Assembly (NCBI GenBank): GCA_003049485.1
Contig: PYST01000336.1
Span: 1-42,210, forward strand
Reading direction: 5' to 3'
DNA: 42,210 nucleotides
DNA from: Ophioceras dolichostomum
Taxonomy: Eukaryota; Ascomycota; Sordariomycetes; Magnaporthales; Ophioceraceae
Positions 22,260-32,074 of this stretch are shown here, piece by piece (the stretch's first letter is position 1; every line of letters starts with the position of its first letter). Below the pieces are notes generated by a model. That model did no database searches and was not told the origin of the DNA. It saw only the letters and a list, made by a program, of their open reading frames with translations. Position numbers and translations under genes: made by a program.

Positions 22260-23651
22260 TCAGCACGAAGGCCCGCCGCCAGGGTATGCATATCTATCTG
22301 GACGAGAGGATTCGGGGTCGTTGCAGTCGGCGTAGCCGACCCACACGCCGAATCCAGCGTCCGAGGAGTGATGACCGGTGACGTAGCCTTCGTGGTTGGT
22401 TAGAAGTCAGCTATTCCAAGCTCGTTTTGCTCGTTGCGTCTAAGGAGGAACCACGGAAACGGGCATGGGAGGGGAAAGGGGAAAGGGGAGGGTTGGCGTC
22501 GTAGGCAAGCAAGTACTGGCAATCATTCCCGCTCCACAGGAGCATTCTTGGATCAGCGATCCCACTATCTGAGAGATATCAGAGCAGGGGTGGGAGACAT
22601 CCTTGTCGAGTTCCTGACGAGGATGGATGGAGGGGTAGGGATAAGGGGATTCGCGTCCGCCAGATGAATTAGCACTGTTTTAGATGAGCCTCCCCTGCAG
22701 TTATAGGTCGGTGTGGTAGTAGTGACACCGATGTTGAATGGAGGTCACGAGTGAGGACAGGACCTGCGGGGGATCGGTCGACTTACAGAACAGTAGTAAG
22801 TCCCGGTCTTGCCCACGCAGGTCATGCGACTGCAAGCCTTCTTCGGGGCGCCACATTTCCCGCCGATCATGTTCAGATACTTCTTCGCGTCCTGTTGAAT
22901 GACATCATGACATCATCGGTGACCGGGTTTTGGTTAGAAGCGTTACTCGAAGAAGGACAGCCAGAAAACGTGGTGAAACTGTTTGGCGGCGGAAGGCGCC
23001 GAGAAGTGAGACAGGACTCATGTAACTTTGGTGGGTTGGGTTAGCGAGGGGGTGCGAGGTGCGGTGAGACATGCATTAGCTGCGAGAATGTCGCCTACGC
23101 CCATGACCTTGCACACGGTTCTGGCACGATTATCGAGGTGGGAGAGGATAGCGCGGGCGAGTGCGGCGGCGGAAGTCCCCGAGTTGGAGTCCGCTCGAGC
23201 TGCTGCCAGGCCGAGGGCGGCGGCAGAATCCTCGGGGGCGTAGTCGGGGTTGATAGCAAGGATTTGGGTGTAGATTTGCTGGCCAGTCGTAGTCTTGTCA
23301 GTGGACGAGATGCCGTCGCGTGATCGATCTCTCGACGAAGTTGCCTGTAGTCGCGAGAGGGATCCAACGCACCTCCGCCGTGCCCCAGAGAGTCATGTCC
23401 CCAGCACCGGGAAAGATGGGCCCCTCCCATCTCATCAACCCGTCGTAGTTGCCCGAGTCACCGCGGCGGCTACTGAGCTGGCTGTCGGAGGGGAGAGCGA
23501 TCGTCTGTTTAAGAGTGAGCAAGACAGTGCCTGGCATGGAGAGTATTTATTGTTAACATAAACAAAGTCGATGTAATGTCCGTCATCTTACTCTGGTGAA
23601 TGGAAGCAAGGCAGCCGTGACAGCCGCCATGATGCCGTGATGCTGATGCAT
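22260..23651 (-). CDS. Secreted cysteine-rich protein, six exons; family not named
   Basis: Reconstructed as complement(22260..22387, 22517..22613, 22787..22891, about 23075..23278, 23373..23504, 23592..23651), roughly 241 residues. Exon 1 encodes MHQHHGIMAAVTAALLPFTR; joined to TIALPSDSQ it makes a signal peptide with a likely cut after TIA. Next come GNYDGLMRWEGPIFPGAGD, LWGTAE joined to QIYTQILAINPDY, a linker with one Cys, then GGKCGAPKKACSRMTCVG with YYCS, then VSHPCSDISQIVGSLIQEC and CGAG, and a C-terminal exon with YVTGHHSSDAGFGVWVGYADC. About ten cysteines lie in the mature part. This layout matches a group of small secreted proteins common in plant-associated Sordariomycetes (WxGPxxPG, WGTAExxYxQI, a CxxxxC core). 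The end of exon 3 is unresolved: the in-phase options are a GC donor (GCATGT) or GTAGGC. The last donor GTACTTG is also weak. Confidence 0.7.
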
Positions 23652-24080
23652 TCTGTCGATGCCGATGGGGAGAATGGACGACACGGCTAGGGATCTAGGT
23701 GGATGAGCGTAAGGTCTGATGCTTGTTGTTGCTCGACTCTCGTGATATCAGTTGATCGTTCCGCTGCCACGTCCGGTGTGCCCTGACCAGAGGGGTGGCC
23801 ATGCCAGCTTTTTAATATTGACACCTTTGAAATGGCAACAATCCGTGCCATTTGCATGTTGCATGCATTTTCCTAAGTCTCTTGAATTGCGAACCCGTAA
23901 GGCGCTAGGTGCCATCGGGTTTAAGACAGTACTCAATGCTTTTGGATGTACATCAATTAGCGTGCATAAAAGACACGGCCAGGCTCAACCTTTTTCTGTC
24001 GTGCTCCATCAATAATCGCTTGCATGGCAGATACCAAGGACGAGGCACATAGGTCCCTTGTGGCATCTTCTCCAAGCCCA

Positions 24081-24862
24081 TCAAACAACCTTCAAGAACC
24101 CCACCAAGTCCCTCTCGGGCTTGTTCGACTCAGAACCGCTGTGCTGAGGTCCCAGGTGCAGGTTGTAGTAAGCCCCATAGTAGGAGTAGTAGTTGTACTT
24201 GTACGTCCACGTCGTGACGTTGCCGTGGCCGAGAAACACGCCGGGCATGCGCGTGCCGTTGTGGGGGTAGTGGGTGTAGGGCTCGAGAGGCAGCGGCTGG
24301 GCGTCTTCCTCGGGGTTCCACCAGCCCAGTGTGCCGACTGACGACTGCCATGTCTGGACCGAGGAGATCGAGAGCGGTTCCCGCTCCCGGGGCAGGTTGC
24401 CCATGTCGACCTGTGCTCCGATCTCGGCGTGGCGCACCGGAAGGAGACGTTGGCTCGCGCACTGATGTCTTGGACGATGGCCTGTGGTCGATGGAGGTTT
24501 GGTAGGGGGTTAGTGACACGGATGCAAGAGACGAGACCTGGAAGAGTTCTGTCTGTATTAGGAACAGTACCAGCGGGCACTGGATAGAGGTTGGAATCGC
24601 CAATACTTACGAAACCGTATCGATTCAGGTTTGGGCTGACGTACATGTCGGCTAAGACGGGATTGCTATCTAAATTTTGCCGCCCAGTCTCGGAGGCCAC
24701 CAGGTGGAATGGACTCGCCACTCCTGTCTCGCGGTAGTACTCGGGGTACGTAGCGCAGCCCTTGTCTAGAGGTATGATGTGCACGTTCGGGATAGCAAGC
24801 ACCGACGACGACGCGAGAAGAAGCATGGCCAGCCTGGCTACAGCGGCTGTGGAAGGCCGCAT
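24081..24862 (-). CDS. Small secreted protein of unknown function with a one-base frameshift
   Basis: Two exons, complement(24081..24481, 24611..24862), with a 129-nt intron (donor GTAAGT, acceptor CCACAG). The start is the ATG at 24862. Exon 1 gives a signal peptide (STAAVARLAMLLLASSSVLA), then IPNVHIIPLDKGCATYPEYY and SPNLNRYGF. Exon 2 begins AIVQDISARANVSFRCATP and then loses frame near 24437; the other frame continues EIGAQVDMGNLPRERE, VQTWQSSVGTLGWWNPEED and an aromatic tail (TTWTYKYNYYSYYGAYYNLH) to a stop at 24081. The combined length is one base short of whole codons, so a single missing base (possibly in CC at CGCCGAG) explains it. It is a real frameshift or a base-call error; an intron that small is excluded. 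About 217 residues if intact. Family not recognised. It lies 430 bp beyond another secreted-protein gene on the same strand. Confidence 0.7.
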
Positions 24863-27800
24863 GATCACTTCGGGCTGGACGGCCGCCGCTCGGTCGGGTG
24901 GGGTCCGCGGGATCTCTTGCTTCCCCGCACCGAAGAATCGGAGAAACGACAGACAGTTCAGGAGGAAGCAGCTGCGGTAGAGGTCGGGTTCCCGCCAGGC
25001 TAAACCGGGGAAGCGGCGGAGTGGATACCTATTGATCGATCCTGGCCGCGCTCAAGATTGGCCCCGTTCGCGCCTCGAAAGATATTCCATTTCGAGCTAT
25101 AGCCTGTAAGCGAACACTGTGTTTCCGGAACAAACCTGGTGAGCTGCACAGCCCTGTTCTTGGAGACAGAGAAGGTGAGGCTTGAAGGTGGTGACCTCCG
25201 CGATGGCGGATACCTGGGACGGAACTTGCATTGTCTAGGTTCATTGAACATCGGCGTCGGCGTCATTTGGACGTGGTTATCATTGTGTGGCGTAGCTGAC
25301 ATTCAGCCGCTTGTTCATGATGTCGTTTGCGATTATCAACCAGCATCTCTCGCGTCGATCCTGCAACGCCGTGGCTTGAAAAACACGTGGTCCTAGCAGG
25401 CATTCCACCCTGACAACGGCAAACCCCGTGCCTCGATGACTTTGGTCCACTCTAGGGCTGATCATCAATCAGTCTGACCCAGGATCTGTAAATAAGCATG
25501 TCGACTAGCTCTTATTTTCTGTAAGCTTGCATGTCTTATTCTTTCTCTTTATTTTTTTTGTTTTTTTGTCCTTCCTTTTTCTTTCTTTTCCGTCATGTCA
25601 CGTGGCGAATTCTCGGCGATGATGTTGATGATGGCGATTGCGATCATAATGATGCATGCTCTGATGTGCCTTTCGTTGGGCTCAACCAACGGACGGAACA
25701 TCTCATTCTTAGCAACCTTCCGTCCGGCTGCGACGCCACCCAACCCACGAGAGTCCAGAGTGCCTCACTGCTCAGTCGGTCCCTAAATATCTGCCTGTTT
25801 CTGGCTCCACCTCCCATCCTTCCTCTCCCTCACAACAAAGGCAAGGCTCCGGAATCTCGGAGCGAGTTGTGTGTTTGGGAGAGGTCAGAACAAGCTTGGC
25901 ACGTGATGCCGACTGTTGGTGCGACTTGTTGCTGGTGAGTCGTCGCCAGAATCATGGGATCGCCCCGCTGAAAAGGGGCTGCAGCAGTGCAGTCGGAGCC
26001 ACGGAGTTAGGCGGCGGCGCTCACAAAAACAATCCCCCATTCCGGCAGGTGCTCCTTCATTGATCCTTCAATTCCCCTGCGCTGCGAAATTGCTAAAAAT
26101 GATAGAACACTGATTGCTGCCGGAGTTCCGCATGTTATCCTCTGGAGAATGGCGGCATCGAACGGCTACCCGTTCGGCCGCAATTGTTGTGCGTGCATTC
26201 CGCAGGTATGTAAGATCCGGAGAGATTCGGCGTAATTCTAACCCCGGCGAGACGCGGCCGTGCCGTCCCCGGTGACTTTCCCAGTGCATTTCGGTATGGG
26301 TTTGGATTTTTTGTTTTTTGCGCTTCTCTCACTGATGGTAATTTGGGCACCATGGATTCGACTAGCAGGGGACAGAGGCTGACAGGAATCTCATCTTGGA
26401 CTTTCCTCCGATAAATGGTCGTGTTATTACCTTTGGGGACCACTATTATTATATCAAGATTTTTTTTTTTCTGTTCCCAGGGAAGCGATCTGATTACCTG
26501 CCTCTCGGCACGTAATGGCGCCGATCGATTGGGTCAACGAGATCTCTCTCTTTTTTTTCACGTCCCATGACGGACGCCACGAAGGAAAGAGGGGAGCCAT
26601 CACCAGCCACGACTGCGGGACAAACAGCACCACCGAGCCGGAATTTTCTCATTCACCGCCGTCCGCATTCCGCAAAATAGCGGCCTGGTGAGTCAGTTCT
26701 TTCCAGTGACAGAGAGAACGTTTTTGCGGTCGTCGTAGGTGATGGTCTGGTGGTGGCGATTGTTTTTTCAGCTCGCTGCCCAGAGAGTCGGTAAGTCGGG
26801 AGGTACTTTTGTAATGTAGCATGCATCAGAGGGTGATGACTCCAGTTGCCATTGACCAGTCGGATTCTAGCGTTGTACTCCGTACAGGACCCTCCAATGG
26901 GATGTGTCGCTTAGGTGCCGTATACGTTCCGTAAGCGGAAGAAACAGGGATTGCGATACGAAAGAGTACGCTCCAATACGATTCTGGCGGTTCACCAAGT
27001 TTTTTTTTCGTTAGCCTGTCTGCGACTCTACGGGCGCCCTTCAACTTAGGGTCAACGAGGTCAGCAGTATCAAGCCGAGAGAGGGCTCCAGCATACATTG
27101 ACTTTTGCTTTGACTGAGCTTCAGAAAAGGCAAAATGCAGAATGGAACCAGCGACATCTTGATACAAGCGCCCGCCCCTGTTTCCGTCACGGGCCACTTC
27201 TGGAGGAGCTTGGCATGTGTTCAAACTCCTGCTCGTGCAGGCAGGACGACCTGTCGGGGCAGACGGCAGAGAAGCGGCAAGATGCAGCCTACAAAGCCCA
27301 CGACACCGATAATTATTTCGTCGTCTCTACCTCTTTTGCTAATAGTAAGGAGATAGGTGGCGAACACCTAACACCGACCGAGTCCGTGTGGGATTTCCCC
27401 GATCCGACCCGCACCTAATGCCTGTCAGCAAGGCATTGCGGAGATAGGACTGGACCACTGAGTCGAGACCGAATCGGCCTCGGAGCATTACAAAGAGTCG
27501 GGAAAATTGCGTTGCGTACCTGGAAATGGCGGGGGTGTCTGTCTGCTGGCATCCATGCAGAACCTGCAAAGTACGCGTTCGGACTCAGGTACGCTGTCAC
27601 ACACCTGCCAGAAAAGATTTAGCTATACGCACCTTGGTACCGAGCGAAGGAAGAAAATACATAGGCACCTAGCTACCTAGGTAGTAGGTACAGTTATTTG
27701 GTGCGAAAAGGAAAACAACAAAAAGCACGTCTGCATGTTTGCGGCGGGCAGCGCGTCTTGGGCTGACGGACGGATTCTCAGTGCAACAGTTGAAAATCCG

Positions 27801-28513
27801 TCCCGTCAGCCCAGCAACTGAGGGGCCCCCTTTCCTCCTTTGGGCGACGACACAGCCGCAAGGCACCACACACCAACCAACCTGCAGGGAGGAACTGGAG
27901 CCGTCGTCTCTTTTAGTTTTGTCTGTTCGATTATGTTCTAATCGGGTGAAACGTCCGTAGCAGCCCGGGAATCAGGACGACGGAACAGGGATCAAATTAC
28001 CTGCAACCCTCACCCATGCGAAAGATCTCCCCGAGCGTTGCGTGTGTTCGCTGGTCCCAGCTGGGATAGCTGGAGTTCATAAATATCGAAAGTCGCCCCC
28101 CTTCCTCCACTTCCCTTGCCCTTTTCTCCCCTTTTGTACGGCGCTTTCCCCGAGACCTTGGACTGTCTGTGACCGTGTCATTTGTGTGCGTGCGCATTGC
28201 GTTTTGCATCCCACACACGCTTCTCTCATCACCACCCACCACCTTTGAGTGTTCGTTCCACGCATGAGGCCTGCTTTGAGTCGAGGACCCTCCCCCAAGC
28301 CAACCAAGATCGTCAGAAAGGACAGGCCACCCAAGCCCAAACAGGACCAGCAAGCTCAGCAGCGCTGACCTACTATCCTGGGGAATAAGGCGGAACTCCG
28401 CCCCTACTTCATGACCTAATCCGACCGCCACTCGACAGGAAAAAAAAGGAGAGAACGAGGGAGTGTGGTACGAAAGCAAGGAAATAATACGGCGAGAGCG
28501 GAGCTTATAAAGC
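24863..28513. other. Large intergenic region with poly-T tracts
   Basis: About 3.6 kb without a gene I can support. It has long T runs (25549-25567, 26459-26470, 26551-26558, 27000-27008), CT-rich stretches, a TACCTAGGTA-type palindrome at 27665-27692, and at the 3' end the promoter of the MFS gene, including CTTATAAAGC just ahead of its ATG. Short frames of 60-130 codons show no motifs. No RNA gene recognised. Confidence 0.45.
27665..27692. repeat. TACCTAGGTA-type palindrome
   Basis: CACCTAGCTACCTAGGTAGT followed by AGGTACAG contains the perfect palindrome CTACCTAGGTAG. Intergenic, as are the other copies. Confidence 0.8.
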
Positions 28514-30760
28514 ATGGCTTCGTCGTCACCCACCCCCAAAAAGTCCTCTTTATTGGGCGACGAGTCTGCCGCCCCGACCATCGCGGCCAGCAATTCCAGC
28601 ATGTCGGGCTTCGAGAAGGACCCCGAGGCCGCAGTCGCGAGCGACGCGCCCCGAGACGACCATGCGACCAAGAAAACCGAGGCCGGAAACAACACCACAC
28701 TCGAGTCGTCGCCATCGCGGACCAAGTCCGATGAGAAGGCGCGGGACGACGACGCCTCCCTAGGCGTGGAGAGCTCCAAGGAGGGGCACGTCGAGGAAGG
28801 AGACGGCGAGGTCAAGGAGGAGAAGGCGTCGTCATCTGGTCCATCAGGGAGTGAGGAGAAGAAGAAGGACGACGACGATGATGATGCGGAGGAGAAGAAC
28901 AAGGACGCCGGGAAGCTGGAGAAGACCGCCACGGCGGTGTCGAAGGCGGCGGGCGCATCGCTCCGTCCCGCGGCCACCCGAGAGGACGGCAAGGAGTACC
29001 CGAAGGGTATCAAGCTGGCAGTCATCACTATCGCGCTTTGCTTGAGCGTATTCCTGATGGCGCTTGGTGCGTCGCCATTCTTTCCTTTTGTCCTCCTCTT
29101 TCACAGCAGCAGCAGCAGCAACAGCAACCCCAGCTGGTGGAGTCGCCGCGACTTTCTTCTGCTACCGTACTCGAGCAGCAGCGGCCATGGCTTCCGCCTT
29201 AGGGGCTGCAACGTCCGCGACTGCTCTGGCTGGTGACGAGATCGAGAACAGCAAACACTGACCGAGCGAAATATTCTCCTCCCCACAGATAACGCCATCA
29301 TCACCACCGCCATCCCCCGCATAACAGACCAATTCAACTCCCTCGCCGACGTCGGCTGGTACGGCAGCGCCTACCTCCTCACCACAGCCGCGCTCCAGCT
29401 CACCTTCGGGAAGTTCTACACCTACTTCAGCATCAAGTGGATCTACCTCACCGCCATCTTCCTCTTCGAGCTCGGCTCCCTCATCTGCGGCGTCGCCAAC
29501 TCGTCCCTCACGCTGATCATGGGCCGCGCCATCGCGGGACTGGGCTCCGCGGGCATGTTCTCGGGCGCCCTTCTGATCCTCGCCTTCACCGTCCCCATCG
29601 CGACCCGTCCGATCTACACGGGCTTCCTGGGCAGCATGTACGGCATCGCCTCCGTGGCTGGCCCCTTGCTGGGCGGCGTGTTCACCGACAGGCTGACGTG
29701 GCGCTGGTGCTTCTACATCAACCTGCCCATCGGCGCCATCACGATTTTTGTCATTGCCATCTGGTTCGAGGACCCGGACAGGAGCGGCGACGCGGCGCAC
29801 AGGGGCCACGAGAAGGACTCGTGGAAGCAGAAGCTGTGGACGTTCGACCCCGTCGGCTCGTTCCTGTTCATGCCGGCCATCATCTGTTTGTTGCTGGCGC
29901 TGCAGTGGGGAGGCACCGAGTACGCGTGGAACTCGGGCCGCATCATCGCGCTGTTCGTCGTTTTCGGCGTGCTCATCATCGGGTGGCTGTTCGTGCAGCA
30001 CAGACAGGGCGACCTGGCTACGGTGCCGCCGAGGATCATGAAGAACCGCACCGTGTGGGCGGGTTCGTGGTTCTCGTTCTGCGTCGGCGCCGCGTTCTTG
30101 TCGGCCGTATATTTTATCCCCATCTGGTTCCAGGCCGTCAAGGGCGTGTCGGCCGTGCAGTCCGGCATCATGAACCTGCCGATGCTGCTCAGCGTCGTGG
30201 TCATGTCCGTCGTGGCGGGTGCGCTGGTCACGCTTTGGGGATACTACACCCCCTTCATGCTGCTGGGCACGGTTCTGATGTCGGCGGGCTTCGGTCTGCT
30301 GTCGACCTGGGTGCCCGACACGCAGAGCCCCACGTGGATCGGCTACCAGATCCTGGCGGGCGCGGGCGTCGGGTTCGGCATGCAGCAGCCCCTGATGGCC
30401 GTGCAGGCCGTGCTCGACATGGCGGACGTGCCCGTCGGAACCTCGGTCGTCGTCTTCCTGCAGACGTTGGGCGGCGCGCTGTTCGTGTCCATCTCGCAGA
30501 ACGTCTTCACCAACAAGCTGGTCGAGTACCTGGCCGTGATCCTGCCGGGCGTCGACACGAAGACGGTGCTCAGCTCAGGCGCGACGAACCTCGAGAACCT
30601 GGTGCCGCCGGAGCTGATACCCGCAATCCTCAGGGCGTACAGCGACGCGCTGACCAAGACGTTCTTGGTGTCGACCGCGCTGGCGACGTTCAGCGTCGTC
30701 GGGAGCGGGTTTATGGAGTGGCACAGCGTCAAGGGGAAGCCGATGGAGATGGCGGCTTGA
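28514..30760 (+). CDS. MFS drug:H+ antiporter, DHA2 (14-TM) type, with long acidic N-terminus
   Basis: Two exons, 28514..29066 and 29289..30760, with a 222-nt intron, give 674 residues. The first 160 residues are disordered and charged, with KKKDDDDDDAEEKNKD. The membrane part starts at KGIKLAVITIALCLSVFLMA and continues after the splice with DNAIITTAIPRITDQFNSL and GWYGSAYLLTTAALQ, the hallmark start of fungal DHA2 pumps (HC-toxin, aflatoxin and trichothecene-type efflux carriers). Further motifs are GRAIAGLGSAGMFSG, GPLLGGVFTDRLTWRWCFYI (motif C-like) with NLPIGAI, and GAGVGFGMQQPLMAVQA. Hydrophobicity fits 14 segments. It acts at the plasma membrane in export of toxic or secondary metabolites; the substrate cannot be told. 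No biosynthetic backbone gene is nearby, so a cluster role is not supported. Intact. Confidence 0.93.
29104..29127. repeat. CAG-rich microsatellite inside the MFS intron
   Basis: Five CAG units followed by AACAGCAAC lie within the 222-nt intron. They are not translated in the proposed model; the unspliced frame would hit a stop at 29234. Confidence 0.85.
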
Positions 30761-32074
30761 GGCTGCACGGCACCTGCCTTTTTTGCTGCGGTCACATTTC
30801 CTCTTGACGCTTTTCCAGCTTCAGGAAAGTTTTGCCACCAGGCTTGTGTTTATTTTGTCTCCTATTTACGATACCATACACATCCTCATTCAATCTTCTG
30901 TGTCTGCTCTCTTGCATTGATATATAGGTATAATTGTTCTTTTTTCTTTTGTTTAAGGTATTCATTGCTCGGTTGGCTTGGTTGGGTGGTCCGTCGACAT
31001 GCAGCATCCGACGCCTTCCCCACCTTGTTGCGCACTGTCCCTTCAGTCATCAGTCGGACATCAATCATCATCAGTCATCATTACATTGGCACTGGAGTTT
31101 TGGGTAGACGGCGAGTGGCATCGCTCTGATCGCCCCGGAGGGCGATGTTCCCCTCCAACATTGCTTTCTGGGATTGATTGGCCAAGATTCCTTAAAAGTA
31201 ACGAAATAGTTCTGATTATAATAAATGTACAACCAACCGCACACCTCTCTCTGCTTCCCAGCATGTCCTTCTTTATCTCGGTCACTCTCCATCTGTAGCA
31301 TGCTTTTGTGGCGGGCTCCCACTTCAGCGTTGGTTAGCGCTTCGACCTCCGATCTATAAAAAATCGGCCGAATCTTTGACCAATGGCCACCGACCAGCCA
31401 CTGAGCCGGTGAGGTCAGCGACCCGGTGCGCGCATCGGCGGAGGGGTGGCCGCGCGACTTGGGACCAAATCTTGGGAGAACAGTAGCGCCTGTGCCTGTG
31501 TTGGCATGATGTGCGCGCGACCGCACACACACGTGCCAAGGCCTAAACGGTCTCAGGCGCCCGTCCGGTTATCAGTTCCCCTGCCTGTCTGGTGTTTTCA
31601 GGCGTATGTCTCGTGTAAACAGATCGTTTTTCTACGCGGAATACATCGCCGAAACCGTGTTGCAAGTATTCGTATCGTGGCTGGTCTGCTGGAATCTGGA
31701 GAGGGGAACGCCGATGTCCTATTAGCTGCGGTGGTGGCCTGATGTAGCAGACGTTGAGTTGAGCTGGGCGAGCTAGGGGCGGTCCCCAGTCTTTGTCATG
31801 GGGAGGGAGCTGGTCAAGCAGGGGTCATCCGTGGAGGCTCGATTGCCACGTCTCACTCGCACTGCTTCAACCTTGCAAACAGGCTCGTATTCGTATCGCC
31901 AAAGAATAGGAAAGATGGGTTCAGGTAAATCCAGATAGCAGCAAGGGAGTACAATTCAGGACTTGATACGGGAAACTACTAGTACCTATAACAACATCTT
32001 GCCAATATCCGGTGTCTGACTGGTTGCAATGCTCCCAAATACTCTACCTACCCACATCTTATCGGCCTGTTTTT
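30761..32074. other. Intergenic region between convergent genes
   Basis: Holds the 3' regions of the MFS gene and of the minus-strand DUF7580 gene. Frames of 60-150 codons here have no motifs. Nothing else recognised. Confidence 0.45.

Noticed and set aside
28501..28516. CTTATAAAGC as a TATA box of the MFS gene
   Set aside because: It ends about four bases before the ATG, too close to be a TATA box for this start, so it was not listed as a separate feature.
27997..29028. 343-codon minus-strand frame
   Set aside because: Antisense of the acidic MFS exon. The Ser/Phe-rich low complexity comes from reading GAG/GAC codons backwards.
29437..30807. 456-codon plus-strand frame overlapping the MFS gene
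   Set aside because: Frame-shifted shadow of the MFS membrane domain, Arg/His-rich, without membrane segments.
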